Shown: positions 28,004 to 37,657, counted from the first letter of the stretch. The stretch: 64,000 nt of DNA from Methanohalophilus levihalophilus (GCF_017874375.1 NZ_JAGGLK010000003.1:248001-312000), one strand, 5' to 3'. The notes: generated by a model from the sequence alone, not told the origin. Program-made: numbers and translations.

Positions 28004-28360
28004 TTAGTTTCCCTCCATCATAGTGATCATTTCATCTGCCATCTCATAAGAAACTGCTGTTATTTCTTCAATTTCCCTTTTGGTAATGTTGTCAAAATGG
28101 ATTCCCGTGATAAATACTACGTTTTTTGAGGTTGCCTCACTAATCAGCCTTGATAGTGGTTGGCTGATAATATCGTCCAGGTGCCCCGGAAGTGTGATGA
28201 CTGAAGATGAAGCGAACTTCTTGCTTTTGTCGTATGTTGAAACAGCCGCCGCTCCTATGTGCTCATCTCCACCAGAAAGAACTGCAATGAGATCATCCCC
28301 AAGCTGCATATAGTTAAGAGTCAGTTTTCCTCTTGAGGTTATCTTTTTAATTTCTTTCAT
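28004..28360 (-). CDS. LpdD-like prenyl-FMN-associated protein
   Basis: A 118-residue protein resembling the small D subunit of gallate decarboxylase and related prenyl-FMN chaperones: LGDDLIAVLSGGDEHIGAAAV near the start and FITGIHFDNITKREIEEITA later. The family is thought to help deliver the modified flavin to UbiD-type enzymes, which matches its direct coupling to ubiX. No ubiD is in the window. It ends in TAA. Confidence 0.78.
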   Translation of the reverse strand: MKEIKKITSRGKLTLNYMQLGDDLIAVLSGGDEHIGAAAVSTYDKSKKFASSSVITLPGHLDDIISQPLSRLISEATSKNVVFITGIHFDNITKREIEEITAVSYEMADEMITMMEGN

Positions 28361-28370
28361 ACGGGCCTCC

Positions 28371-29564
28371 TCAAAGATCAGTCAACCGGTATTGCCTGGT
28401 TTGCTTTTTCACATCAAAAAAGCTTTCTGCCACTTTCCTCACCTTGTCACGATGCTCTTTCGGGGTATAAACACCCATTCTCCAGTTATCTCGATGTGCA
28501 TTTTCCAGTGTTGCAACAATGTGTGAAGCCTGATCAAGGTAGAGCATTTTCCCGTTGGATTTTATCTGGGCATTCATTTCCTCTATCTGTGAAAGCCCGG
28601 GAATGTCTATCAGGATGTCCTTTTCCTCGAGGTCGGCATCCTCTGCGATTTCCTTTTCAATCCGGTGAACGTTCTTGCGATGCTTGAGCACTTTCTCATC
28701 AACGCTTTCAAAACCAGCATAAAGCGCCCGTTTGTACAGGTGACGCTCGTTAATTCTCTGCATCATTTCTCCGGCGTACCCGTTATCATTGCGAAGAACT
28801 TCAAATATCTGGCTATCGTCCATCCTCTGCAGCCTTCGGGGGTTGAGCTTGTCACTCAATATGAGATCTTCCACGGCGCGATTAAACATTGTTTCCGCGA
28901 TACGTGAAACATGATGGAAGTAAACACTGGGGTACATGAGAAATCTTGATACAAGGAGCGACTCAGCGGCATTGAGTCCACCTTCAGCAACCACAAGCTT
29001 GTTTTCATGGAACTGCATTTTATGGATCATCCGTATATGATCTATTGTTCCATAGGCAACGCCTGTGTAATGGGCATCCCGGATGAGATAGTCCATCCTG
29101 TCCACATCAATTTCACTACTGATAATCTGGCCGAGAGCTGTTTTTCCCATAATGTGATCCGCAATGGTTGAAACGCTTAAATCATGCTCATCACAAATAG
29201 AGGAAATTTCATCCTTCTTGAGAATGGATTTCACGTCTTCATGTTTTGTTCGTGTATATTTCTCGATAAGGTCTTCCGTAACATGGGAAAGGGGTCCGTG
29301 TCCGATATCATGAAGCAGTGCAGCAGCTCTCAATTCGTTTTTTTCTTCTTCAGTAGCTTCTATTTCTTCTGTAAGCATGGATGCAAGGTGCATTGTCCCG
29401 AGGGAATGCTCAAAACGAGTATGGTTTGCCCCCGGATATACAAGGTTCGAGAATCCGAGTTGTCGTATTCTCCGCAATCTTTGTAAAGGGGATGTGTCGA
29501 TAAGAGAAACCGCAAGTTTATCAAGCTCTATGTATCCGTGTACAGGATCCCTTACGACTTTCAT
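28371..29564 (-). CDS. HD-domain phosphohydrolase (dNTPase-like)
   Basis: About 397 residues. The HD metal site is built from His in NHTRFEHSLGTMHLA, HD in AALLHDIGHGPLSHVTE, and Asp in SSEIDVDRMDYLIRDAHYTG. This is the pattern of archaeal dNTP triphosphohydrolases and SAMHD1-like proteins. I start at ATG 29564 (MKVVRDPVHGYIELD), a standard beginning for the family; the frame is open further up but would overlap cofD. The next gene, LpdD-like, follows within 10 bases. It ends in TGA. Confidence 0.88.
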   Translation of the reverse strand: MKVVRDPVHGYIELDKLAVSLIDTSPLQRLRRIRQLGFSNLVYPGANHTRFEHSLGTMHLASMLTEEIEATEEEKNELRAAALLHDIGHGPLSHVTEDLIEKYTRTKHEDVKSILKKDEISSICDEHDLSVSTIADHIMGKTALGQIISSEIDVDRMDYLIRDAHYTGVAYGTIDHIRMIHKMQFHENKLVVAEGGLNAAESLLVSRFLMYPSVYFHHVSRIAETMFNRAVEDLILSDKLNPRRLQRMDDSQIFEVLRNDNGYAGEMMQRINERHLYKRALYAGFESVDEKVLKHRKNVHRIEKEIAEDADLEEKDILIDIPGLSQIEEMNAQIKSNGKMLYLDQASHIVATLENAHRDNWRMGVYTPKEHRDKVRKVAESFFDVKKQTRQYRLTDL

Positions 29565-29625
29565 ATGGTTTAAATAGTGTTTCTCATATAATGGTGTTTC
29601 TGCTACTGCAATGGAGATTTTCATT
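29565..29625. promoter_or_regulatory. Short divergent promoter region (HD gene / cofD)
   Basis: Only about 60 bases separate two divergent starts. TATAATGG around 29587 on the plus strand and TTATATGAG on the minus strand are possible TATA elements for the two genes. Confidence 0.4.
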
Positions 29626-30564
29626 ATGATTATTTTTTCAGGAGGCACCGGGACTCCCAAATTACTTGACGGATTGAAGCGTGTTTTGCCGCATGAGGAT
29701 ATTCATGTGGTTGTCAACACCGCAGAAGATATCTGGGTAGGCGGGAACCTGATAACTCCGGACATAGATACTGTATTGTATCTGTTTTCTGAAAAAATAG
29801 ACCGGAGCAAATGGTGGGGGGTAGATGGCGACACTTTCCAGACCCATCAGTCGATGCTGGATGCAGGATTTGATGAAGGCATGATGATAGGCGATGTTGA
29901 CAGGGCCACCCATATCATGCGCTCGGAACTGTTGCGAAGTGGATTATCGTTGACAGAAAGCATTCGTGAGCTGTGCAGGCATTTCGGTATTTCTGCAGGC
30001 ATTTATCCCATGACTGATGACCCTGTTTCAACATACATAAGCATCCCTGAAGGAAAACTTCATTTCCAGGATTTTTGGGTGGGAAAACGTGGTGAACCTG
30101 ATGTTCTGGACGTGACAATTGATGGTATTCGGAATGCTTCAATATCTCCTTCTGTATTGGAGCTTCTTGAAAAAGAGGATAATGTCCTGATTGGGCCCAG
30201 CAATCCGATTACCAGTATCGGACCAATTATTGCTTTGCCGGGAATGGTTGATATCCTTAAAGGTAAAAATGTGGTTGCAATAAGTCCCATCATCGGGAAT
30301 GAACCGGTTAGTGGGCCCGCAGGGAAGCTTATGGCAGCAAAAGGATATGATGTATCTTCAAAAGGAGTCGCGGAATGCTATGCTGATTTCCTGGACGTTA
30401 TGGTAATAGATTCGACTGACACTTCGGATATAAAGGATATTGAGTCTGTCGGCTGTGAAGTCAGGCAGGAAAACACCCTTATGAAATCAGTTGAAGTCAG
30501 CGAAAATCTCTCAGAATCAGTCATTCGTATATTCAAGGAATTAAATATATATGGCATAAATTGA
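29626..30564 (+). CDS. cofD: LPPG:F0 2-phospho-L-lactate transferase CofD
   Basis: A 312-residue transferase that attaches the phospholactyl group (from LPPG) to F0 to give F420-0, the hydride carrier of methanogenesis. Visible are MIIFSGGTGTPKLLDGL at the start, VVNTAEDIWVGGNLITPDID, MTDDPVSTYI, and IGPSNPITSIGPIIALPG in the GDP-LPPG site. ATG 29626 is chosen over the ORF opening at 29611. It ends in TGA; the spacer after it holds an apparent orphan promoter and hairpin. Confidence 0.96.
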   Translation: MIIFSGGTGTPKLLDGLKRVLPHEDIHVVVNTAEDIWVGGNLITPDIDTVLYLFSEKIDRSKWWGVDGDTFQTHQSMLDAGFDEGMMIGDVDRATHIMRSELLRSGLSLTESIRELCRHFGISAGIYPMTDDPVSTYISIPEGKLHFQDFWVGKRGEPDVLDVTIDGIRNASISPSVLELLEKEDNVLIGPSNPITSIGPIIALPGMVDILKGKNVVAISPIIGNEPVSGPAGKLMAAKGYDVSSKGVAECYADFLDVMVIDSTDTSDIKDIESVGCEVRQENTLMKSVEVSENLSESVIRIFKELNIYGIN

Positions 30565-30611
30565 AATCATATTAAAAAATTGAATTGCGTCAAAAATTCC
30601 AACCGGTATAG

Positions 30612-30733
30612 TATATATAAGGTTTTAACAAAAATAGTATTGCTACTCTACTCGATCATAATAGTGCCAAAATGGGGGTGGTATGAGCGGGTTGGGGAGT
30701 GGGGGTACTTAAAAGAGGTTTTTTACCCGCTCA
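30612..30733 (+). ncRNA. Candidate small RNA with orphan promoter
   Basis: TATATATAA (30612-30620) is followed, with no coding frame downstream on this strand for 2.5 kb, by a G-rich block and a long inverted repeat: ATGAGCGGGT (30683-30692) with ACCCGCTCAT (30725-30734), and a T-run just before the second arm. The arrangement fits a short structured transcript of about 100 bases. It could instead be a terminator for cofD or for the convergent permease gene, which ends at 30792. Confidence 0.35.
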
Positions 30734-30791
30734 TCTACTTAAACTTTAAGTATTGTTCTTGTATATACACTTTGCGTTTCATTTTTTTATT

Positions 30792-31967
30792 TTAGACTGT
30801 TGAGATGGCATCTACAGGATCCATTTTTGCGGCCTTCTGTGCTGGATAAATCCCCGCAACTAAGTTAAGTGCAAAAACAATTGCAATAGTTAAGGCAATG
30901 TCAGAATACCTGATCAAAACGGGTATTGCATCAAATTGGTACAATTCCCCGGGAACTTCGTAACTGCCGATTGAAAGAGCCAGTCCTACTCCCAGAATTG
31001 TACCTGCGGCAGCTCCCAGCAATCCTAATATTCCGCTTTCGATAAGGAATATCATACGAATTTGCTGGATGCTGGTTCCCATTGCTTTAAGGATTCCAAT
31101 TTCCTTTGTTTTTTCCATAACTGTCATATTAAGGCTGCTGACAACTCCAAAAGATGCGATAAGGAGGATGAATCCCAGGATTATCCTGTTAGACGTGCCT
31201 TCTATTGCAATTGTCTGGAGTATTTCGGGATTGGTTTCAGTCCATCCGGCTGCATTATAACCAAGGGCATCGACTTTCTCGGCCACTTCTGCGTCCATGT
31301 TAAAATCATCAAGACGAACACTTATTTTGTTTATAACATCCGTTGTTCCGTAGAATTCCTGTGTCATCTTCAGATCTGTATATACAAGAACACTATCAAT
31401 TGGTGTTCTGGTATCATATATGCCGACAACTTTCAATGACGATATTCCGGCTTCGGGGAAGAATGCATCTACGGTATCTCCAGATTTCACTTCCAGCTCT
31501 TCCGCGAGGTCATCCCCAATAACAACACCATTGGCAGTTGATGCAAGGCGATTGAAATCTCCCTCGATCAGGTCTCCTGAAGGATGAAAAACGGCTTCTT
31601 CATCTCTTTGGATCACTCCTTTCATCATTGCACTCTCAATATTATTTTCTGACTGGAGTATTACTTCCCTTTCAAGGGATACAGAGGTTGCCGTTACACC
31701 ATCTATGGCAGCAATGTCTCCAACTGTATTACGGTAGAGGTGAATGTATTCCTCACCATCTTGCGGAGTCACCGTGACATGTGGGAGATCGTTAACAGTA
31801 GACTCGTACAACAAATCAGTGAAACCCGCCATGAATGCATTTGAAACCACAAGAATCATTACCGCTATAGCTATGGCTCCTACTGACAATAACGTCTGTC
31901 TCTTTCTTTTTCGGATATGCCTTAGCGCAATAAACAGTTCCAGGCTTCCTTTCATGAAAGGCCTCAT
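30792..31967 (-). CDS. MacB/FtsX-type ABC transporter permease
   Basis: A 391-residue permease of the ABC3 family. One helix near the N-terminus (LLSVGAIAIAVMILVVSNAF) is followed by a MacB periplasmic domain (about 45-245) and three C-terminal helices, with the family motif TKEIGILKAMGTSIQQIRMI and the ending YPAQKAAKMDPVDAIS. Such proteins export lipoproteins or act as mechanotransmitters. Its start overlaps the stop of the secreted-protein gene (ATGA). The ATPase is probably the divergent gene at 33223. It ends in TAA. Confidence 0.9.
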   Translation of the reverse strand: MRPFMKGSLELFIALRHIRKRKRQTLLSVGAIAIAVMILVVSNAFMAGFTDLLYESTVNDLPHVTVTPQDGEEYIHLYRNTVGDIAAIDGVTATSVSLEREVILQSENNIESAMMKGVIQRDEEAVFHPSGDLIEGDFNRLASTANGVVIGDDLAEELEVKSGDTVDAFFPEAGISSLKVVGIYDTRTPIDSVLVYTDLKMTQEFYGTTDVINKISVRLDDFNMDAEVAEKVDALGYNAAGWTETNPEILQTIAIEGTSNRIILGFILLIASFGVVSSLNMTVMEKTKEIGILKAMGTSIQQIRMIFLIESGILGLLGAAAGTILGVGLALSIGSYEVPGELYQFDAIPVLIRYSDIALTIAIVFALNLVAGIYPAQKAAKMDPVDAISTV

Positions 31968-33052
31968 TTCCGATTCAATATCAGGAATAGGATAAAAAAC
32001 GTAGCAATTGCACCGAGGACAACGAATCCGGGAGCTTCTTCTGTTTGCCCGGAGGTATCATTAGTGTCATCGAGTATCGTATCTGTCTCAGTTACATCTA
32101 TAACTGTATCTTTTCTTTCAATGACTTCTCCGGTGTCTGAGATAACTTCAATGGCCAATGTGTATTCGCCCTCAGGCAAGGTTTGCTCCCATATTGCTTC
32201 AATGGTTTCGTCATCGCCTGTGAGCAGTAGGGGCACATCGACGGTTATTTGCTCAGTTGCCTGATTGTCTGCATATAGTGTGAACCGGATTTCTCCTTCA
32301 AAAGGAACTTGTGATATTCCATTAACGGTTACGCTTGCCCCGATCTCATCCTTATACGTGTCTGTTATTTCCACGTTGGCTTTAGCGGTAAATGCCTTGT
32401 CATCAACAATAACAACTTCGTATGGATCAAAAAGGTAGATCTTTGCACGTCCCCTGTATTCCTCACCACTTTTAAGAATTGTTTCCCATTGTTTGTGGTG
32501 GGTTGAGGTTTGTGTGTGAATTGAAACTTTTTCGTCTACTGAAACATCCACAACTCTGGAATCCTTCACAAGCATATACTCGATATTTGCAATGGTAGGT
32601 TTTTTTGGCGTAACTGCAAGACTGATTCCTTCTGAGTTTGGTATAAGGCTATCGATTGTAATAATTGGTAGCACCTGGTTACCGTAGACAAAACTATGTG
32701 TCTGCCCGCACAGGACTTCATTGTCGCTGGAAACTCTTACTTCCACATCATAAGGACCATCTTCGGTAGTTGCAGGTTCCCAGTACAAAACAACAGTTTC
32801 CTTTGATACGGACAGGTTTTTAAGAATAAGAGTTTGTGAGTCGATGACAGAATCCTCAAACACTAAATCAAGGTGGACTTCGAACTCACTGATCTCTTCA
32901 GGATATTCAATGGTAACGTCACAGCTTGTCAGATCGCTGTAAATACCTGTAATGGCTACTTCATCGCAGTCAGCAGCATTTGCAGGCATTGTTGCCAGAA
33001 GGAAGACAACTGCTATCAACAGCGCTTTTTGAAATAAGTGGTGACCAATCAT
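31964..33052 (-). CDS. Secreted, membrane-anchored beta-sandwich protein
   Basis: 362 residues: an N-terminal signal peptide (about 1-26, ending in MPANAADC), three or so beta-sandwich domains (e.g. VEITDTYKDEIGASVTVNGI, EGEYTLAIEVISDTGE), and a C-terminal membrane helix GFVVLGAIATFFILFLILN with Arg-Lys after it. It is an exported surface protein of unknown function, translationally coupled to the ABC permease, and may be the cargo-binding or adaptor subunit. The same layout appears at 33961. It ends in TGA. Confidence 0.8.
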   Translation of the reverse strand: MIGHHLFQKALLIAVVFLLATMPANAADCDEVAITGIYSDLTSCDVTIEYPEEISEFEVHLDLVFEDSVIDSQTLILKNLSVSKETVVLYWEPATTEDGPYDVEVRVSSDNEVLCGQTHSFVYGNQVLPIITIDSLIPNSEGISLAVTPKKPTIANIEYMLVKDSRVVDVSVDEKVSIHTQTSTHHKQWETILKSGEEYRGRAKIYLFDPYEVVIVDDKAFTAKANVEITDTYKDEIGASVTVNGISQVPFEGEIRFTLYADNQATEQITVDVPLLLTGDDETIEAIWEQTLPEGEYTLAIEVISDTGEVIERKDTVIDVTETDTILDDTNDTSGQTEEAPGFVVLGAIATFFILFLILNRK

Positions 33053-33222
33053 CTACTAAAGATTTCTCTGATTCTATTTAATAAGTCCTTTCAGAATTCA
33101 TTTCTGATAACTGTTAAATAAATGCGGGTATTATTTTGTATTTATCGGAATCTCATGGTAACAGGTTTTTCCGGTTGCTAAAATATTGGAAATGATTGCT
33201 CTTAGTAAGGTGGTAAAGAATA
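33053..33222. promoter_or_regulatory. Divergent promoter region of the two ABC loci
   Basis: 170 AT-rich bases between divergent starts. TTAAATAAATG near 33114 and TTTTGTATTTATCGG near 33134 could be TATA elements. GGTGG lies nine bases before GTG 33223. Confidence 0.4.
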
Positions 33223-33945
33223 GTGGATATGGTTCAGTTACCTGATGACAGTGAAACGGCAGTTGTTGAGGCTGTGGATGTTTGTCGTGATTACCAGGTA
33301 GGAGATATGACAATCAAGGTTTTGAAGAGTATCAATCTCTCCGTAAAAAAAGGAGAATTCGTAGCAATAATGGGTCCATCCGGGTCCGGGAAAAGTACTC
33401 TTATGAACCTGATAGGTTGTCTTGACAGGCCCACCTGTGGGAGTGTCCTCATTATGGGAAAGGACGTAAACAAGATATCGGACAATGAACTTGCCCGATT
33501 GAGGGGTATGGAAATTGGTTTTGTGTTCCAGAGTTTCAATCTTGTTTCCCGCCTGTCGGCAATTGAAAACGTAGAGCTTCCTTCCTATGCAAACAGTCGT
33601 ACCGGGGTCAATTACCGGGAGTATGCAAAGGAATTGCTGGAGCTTGTGGGACTTGGGGACAGGATGAATTATCGCCCTACTGAACTTTCCGGTGGTCAGT
33701 CCCAGAGGGTTGCCGTTGCCCGTGCACTTATCAATGATCCTTCATTGATTCTTGCGGACGAGCCTACAGGAAACCTTGACTCAAAGACCGGGAAAGAGAT
33801 CATGGACCTGTTTACCGATCTTCACAAAAAAGGGCGTACAATTTTAATGATTACACATGATCCGAATCTTGCAAAAAAGTATGCAGATCGTGTGGTTTAC
33901 CTGATGGATGGATCAATTAAAGAAAGTATGGATGTTGCAGTTTAA
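33223..33945 (+). CDS. ABC transporter ATPase (MacB/LolD type)
   Basis: A 240-residue ATPase. Walker A is GPSGSGKST (about 52-60), the Q-loop VFQSFNLVSRLSAIENVELP, the signature LSGGQSQRVAVARAL, Walker B LILADEPTGNLD and the H-loop MITHDPNLA. The LSAxENVE and PTGNLDSKTG stretches are those of the MacB/LolD branch. It would power the permeases at 35222 and 36449 and perhaps the divergent one at 30792. GTG 33223 or ATG 33229 may be the start. It ends in TAA. Confidence 0.95.
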   Translation: MDMVQLPDDSETAVVEAVDVCRDYQVGDMTIKVLKSINLSVKKGEFVAIMGPSGSGKSTLMNLIGCLDRPTCGSVLIMGKDVNKISDNELARLRGMEIGFVFQSFNLVSRLSAIENVELPSYANSRTGVNYREYAKELLELVGLGDRMNYRPTELSGGQSQRVAVARALINDPSLILADEPTGNLDSKTGKEIMDLFTDLHKKGRTILMITHDPNLAKKYADRVVYLMDGSIKESMDVAV

Positions 33946-33960
33946 CCGAGGTTGATATTT

Positions 33961-35217
33961 ATGGAAAACAATTGTAAGGCATTGTCATTTTTTATGGTGT
34001 CATTGATGCTGTTTGCAGTAGCGGGAGTCCCGATGTCTGCAGACGCTGCATCATCTTCATCAAGCAGCACTTTGCGGGTGGACGTATTGGAGTATGAACC
34101 CTATCCTGCGGAGATAGGGGCTTATGTCAGTATATGGGTAAAGGTGGAGAATTTTGCTTCAGGTGAGGCTGAGGATGTTTCCATTATGCTTGAGCCGGAA
34201 TACCCGTTGTCACTGGATTCACCAAGCAATGCATTACAGAATTTCGGAGAACTGCCTCCTGACAGGTCAGCTATCCATGAGTACCGCCTGTATGTTGATG
34301 AAAATGCAAAATCGGGAACTGCTGATTTTGATGTGCTTTACCGTGCCAGCGAAGACTTTGGCTGGCAGAAAGAGAGCTTTGAGATAAGGGTTGGTTCCAC
34401 AACCTTTGACAGCAGGGGAACAGTTGAGCTTGAAAACTTAATTGCTGAACCATCCGTTTTTATTCCCGGAGATGAGGGCTCAATCAGTTTTACACTTACC
34501 AATACGGCCCAGGCAAGCACCATTACGATTGATGATGAGGTTTATGATACCTATGCAAGGGTTCAGTCTGCAACCCTTACCGGTACTGACATGATTACAA
34601 TCACAAGTGTTCCATATGAAGGTAAAGGTGTACTTGGTCCAGGGGACTCGGTGCAGGTCTCCTATAATATAGAAGTCAGTGATGCCATTGAAGATGGGAC
34701 ATATTTCCTTGATCTTGCGATGATAGGCAATTCCCATTCTTTCAACAACAACTGGATGATTCCTCTGGTTGTGGATTCATCTTCAGTTCGTGTTATCCCT
34801 TCCAAATCCCTTATCCTCCAAAACGGTGAAGGAACACTTGAGTTTGATGTTGCAAATATTCATCCCAACGCCCTTTCCTCGGTTTCCGTAATGCTGGAGG
34901 CAGAAGGCGTTGATTTCTTCCCTAAGGAGTATTTTGTAGGTTCCATGGATCCTGATGAGCTTTTCACCATCGAGATTGATGGTAAGGCCGAGGATTTATC
35001 CACCACGGATCCTGTGAATGTTACGGTTATCGTTGATTACAGGAATGGCCTGAACCAGCATGAAGAAGTTCTTGAGATACAAACCCTTACGTTTGAACAT
35101 GTTCAGGAAGAGAGTAACAATGCTGCACTTGCTGTTATTCTCGTAATAGCTATCGTTGGTGCTGTCGGATTTTACCTGTACCGGAAGAAGGGTTTCAAAG
35201 GGATAATGGGTCGCTGA
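33961..35217 (+). CDS. Secreted CARDB/S-layer-like protein with C-terminal anchor
   Basis: 418 residues: signal peptide (about 1-30, LMLFAVAGVPMSADA), a Ser-rich linker, then NEW3/CARDB-type beta-sandwich repeats (VKVENFASGEAEDVSIMLEP and AEPSVFIPGDEGSISFTLTN), and a C-terminal helix LAVILVIAIVGAVGFYLYRK. It resembles the COG1361 S-layer-related proteins that sit beside archaeal MacB-type transporters. GAGGT precedes ATG 33961. It lies between the ATPase and the permease, five bases from the latter. It ends in TGA. Confidence 0.85.
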   Translation: MENNCKALSFFMVSLMLFAVAGVPMSADAASSSSSSTLRVDVLEYEPYPAEIGAYVSIWVKVENFASGEAEDVSIMLEPEYPLSLDSPSNALQNFGELPPDRSAIHEYRLYVDENAKSGTADFDVLYRASEDFGWQKESFEIRVGSTTFDSRGTVELENLIAEPSVFIPGDEGSISFTLTNTAQASTITIDDEVYDTYARVQSATLTGTDMITITSVPYEGKGVLGPGDSVQVSYNIEVSDAIEDGTYFLDLAMIGNSHSFNNNWMIPLVVDSSSVRVIPSKSLILQNGEGTLEFDVANIHPNALSSVSVMLEAEGVDFFPKEYFVGSMDPDELFTIEIDGKAEDLSTTDPVNVTVIVDYRNGLNQHEEVLEIQTLTFEHVQEESNNAALAVILVIAIVGAVGFYLYRKKGFKGIMGR

Positions 35218-35221
35218 AATA

Positions 35222-36436
35222 ATGGTAAAGCTTGCGCAGGCAATTAACATTGCACTGGGTAGCATACGCAGTGCCAAATTGCGGTCTTTCCTTACCACTC
35301 TTGGTATCATAATAGGCGTAGCTGCCGTTATTGTCAATATTTCGCTTGGTGTGAGCTTTAGCCAGAATTTTGAAGAGGAACTAGGTGCTGCAGGTTCCAA
35401 TTTCATTGTCATTTTTACACAGAAAAATAATGTGTTCCACGACAACCAGCTTGAGATTGTAAGGACAACTACCGGAGTTGAGGCAGTTTCGCCTGTGAAT
35501 GAACAAATCGGAATTGTTCGATACCAATCGACGGAGCGGAGTGCAACTATTGATGGGGTGACACCTGAATATGAGGAAGTAGGGAATCTGTTCATGGAAG
35601 AGGGGCAGTTTCTTGACAGCCAGGATAGATTTGTTGCGGTTATAGGTACGGATGTCGCCTATGAGAAGTTTAATCGTAATATCTCTGTGAAGAATTTCAT
35701 CAATGTTTCTATCAATAATATTGAAGGTGGGGTCAGCACCCAGACTTTCAGGGTAAAAGGAATCATAAAGGACCCGGATGCAGCGTTTATTGCTCAGGAA
35801 GTTGACCCGCGATTCAGGGTTTTTATTCCTCTTGACGTGATGCAGGAAATGCAGGGTGTGGAGGATATTGGCGGTTTCTTCATAAAAGCGGAAAGTGTCG
35901 AGGCTATTGAAAGTGTTTCAGATGACATTGATGAACGACTCGCAAGATCTGTGGGTGTCCCAAGTCGTGACATAGACAATGAAGATGCAAAGCCTTATGT
36001 CGTATTCACGGAACTGGATATCCTCGAGCAGCTAAACCAGCTTTCAGGTGCATTAACCTCAATACTGACAGGAGTCGCCCTTATTTCGCTTGCAGTAGGT
36101 TCCATTGGGATTGTAAATATAATGCTTGTTACTGTTACTGAGAGAACCAAGGAAATCGGGATACTGAAATCCCTTGGATACACTTACAGGGATATATTGA
36201 CTCTGTTTATCGTAGAAGCTGCAATCATTGGATTGCTTGGAGGTATATTCGGGGTTATAGTTGGAGCTGTGGCTTCATACTTTGTGGATGGTTTCCTTGA
36301 AGTTCCGTTTGTCTTCCCACCATACCTTATTTTGTTAGGTTTTGGCATTGCAATGATCGTGGGTATTGTTTCGGGCATTTATCCTGCACGAAAAGCTGCA
36401 AAAATGGATCCTGTGGAGTCTTTAAGATATGAATGA
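35222..36436 (+). CDS. MacB-type ABC permease (first of tandem pair)
   Basis: A 404-residue ABC3 permease: N-terminal helix (LTTLGIIIGVAAVIVNISLG), MacB periplasmic domain (about 45-270), then three helices with TERTKEIGILKSLGYTYRDI and the ending YPARKAAKMDPVESLRYE. It is clearly a paralogue of the next gene (same starts SAKLRSxLTTLGIIIG and same ends) and probably forms a heterodimer with it. It ends in TGA. Confidence 0.92.
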   Translation: MVKLAQAINIALGSIRSAKLRSFLTTLGIIIGVAAVIVNISLGVSFSQNFEEELGAAGSNFIVIFTQKNNVFHDNQLEIVRTTTGVEAVSPVNEQIGIVRYQSTERSATIDGVTPEYEEVGNLFMEEGQFLDSQDRFVAVIGTDVAYEKFNRNISVKNFINVSINNIEGGVSTQTFRVKGIIKDPDAAFIAQEVDPRFRVFIPLDVMQEMQGVEDIGGFFIKAESVEAIESVSDDIDERLARSVGVPSRDIDNEDAKPYVVFTELDILEQLNQLSGALTSILTGVALISLAVGSIGIVNIMLVTVTERTKEIGILKSLGYTYRDILTLFIVEAAIIGLLGGIFGVIVGAVASYFVDGFLEVPFVFPPYLILLGFGIAMIVGIVSGIYPARKAAKMDPVESLRYE

Positions 36437-36448
36437 GGGTGGTATAAG

Positions 36449-37657
36449 ATGCTGAAATTAGGTCATGCTTTCCGTTTGTCATTTGGAAGCATTGGGAGTG
36501 CTAAGCTGCGCTCGTCCCTGACCACCCTTGGTATTATTATAGGGATTGCTGCTGTTGTGGCAAACGTGAGCCTCGGCGCCAGTTTTAGCCAGTATTTTGA
36601 GGATGAGCTGGGAACTGTTGGTTCCGATTTCATTATTATTTTCAGTCAGGACATCAACCTGTTTTTTGATAACCAGCTTCAGGTTGTGGATGGTGTTGCC
36701 GGAGTAGAGGGGGTGTCGCCCTTCCGACAGCAACTGGCGGGGGTGACGTATCAGTCGACCCTGCGACAGGTGACGATACAGGGCGTTTCGGAAGACTATG
36801 AGAGTATCGCCAGCGTCAGGATGGAAGAAGGGGAATTCCTTTCGGATAAGGACAAGTACGTAGCGATTTTGGGTTCGGATGTAGCTCACGAAAAATTCGA
36901 TCAGGATCTTCCTTTTCGCAATTCAATCGATATTGAGCTTGTGCGCCGTGACGGTACGACTGTGTCACACAGCTTCAAGATAGTGGGAATCATAGACAGT
37001 CCGGATTCGTTTTTTTTCGATACCGGTGCTTCAGAGCAGATATTCATACCCATTGACACCATGAACGAGATGCTGGACGTTGAGGACTATGGTGGTTTCT
37101 GGATATCAGCCAGGGATTCTGGCTCGGTGAGGGATGTTTCGGATGAGATTGACAGCCGGCTTGCCCGCAGTCTCGGGGTTTCCGAAAGGGAGCTGGAAAA
37201 TGAGGACGTGAAACCTTATACTATAATCAATCAAGCGGATGTCCTCGATGATCTGGATGAGCTATCAGCTTCGCTTTCTTCCCTGTTCATCTCCGTTGCA
37301 TTGATATCATTGCTTGTAGGTTCTATCGGTATCACGAATATAATGCTGGTTTCAGTTACTGAAAGGACGAAGGAAATCGGGTTGCTGAAATCCGTCGGCT
37401 ACACCAGATCAAATATCCTGATATTGTTCATTATTGAATCCATTGTCCTGGGCCTGATAGGAGGAGTGCTGGGTACACTCCTTGGGCTAGGTGGATTCTA
37501 CCTGGCTGCAACTATTGTTGGATTACCAGCGGTATTTTTGCCATATCTTTTCGTGGTGGGCATTGGAATTGCCGTATTTGTTGGTTTAGTGGCAGGGGTG
37601 TATCCTGCCAACAAGGCTTCAAAGCTTGACCCGGTGGAATCGTTGCGGAAGTTATGA
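36449..37657 (+). CDS. MacB-type ABC permease (second of tandem pair)
   Basis: A 402-residue paralogue of the preceding permease, 12 bases downstream. The helices and motifs match (LTTLGIIIGIAAVVANVSLG, TERTKEIGLLKSVGYTRSNI, YPANKASKLDPVESLRKL), while the periplasmic domains have diverged. Part of it (about 36700-36960) is more GC-rich than its twin. Tandem duplication followed by divergence is the simple reading. It ends in TGA. Confidence 0.92.
   Translation: MLKLGHAFRLSFGSIGSAKLRSSLTTLGIIIGIAAVVANVSLGASFSQYFEDELGTVGSDFIIIFSQDINLFFDNQLQVVDGVAGVEGVSPFRQQLAGVTYQSTLRQVTIQGVSEDYESIASVRMEEGEFLSDKDKYVAILGSDVAHEKFDQDLPFRNSIDIELVRRDGTTVSHSFKIVGIIDSPDSFFFDTGASEQIFIPIDTMNEMLDVEDYGGFWISARDSGSVRDVSDEIDSRLARSLGVSERELENEDVKPYTIINQADVLDDLDELSASLSSLFISVALISLLVGSIGITNIMLVSVTERTKEIGLLKSVGYTRSNILILFIIESIVLGLIGGVLGTLLGLGGFYLAATIVGLPAVFLPYLFVVGIGIAVFVGLVAGVYPANKASKLDPVESLRKL

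Noticed and set aside
36479-36889. 136-codon minus-strand ORF in the second permease
   Set aside because: Antisense to a clear permease; explained by the higher GC content of that stretch.
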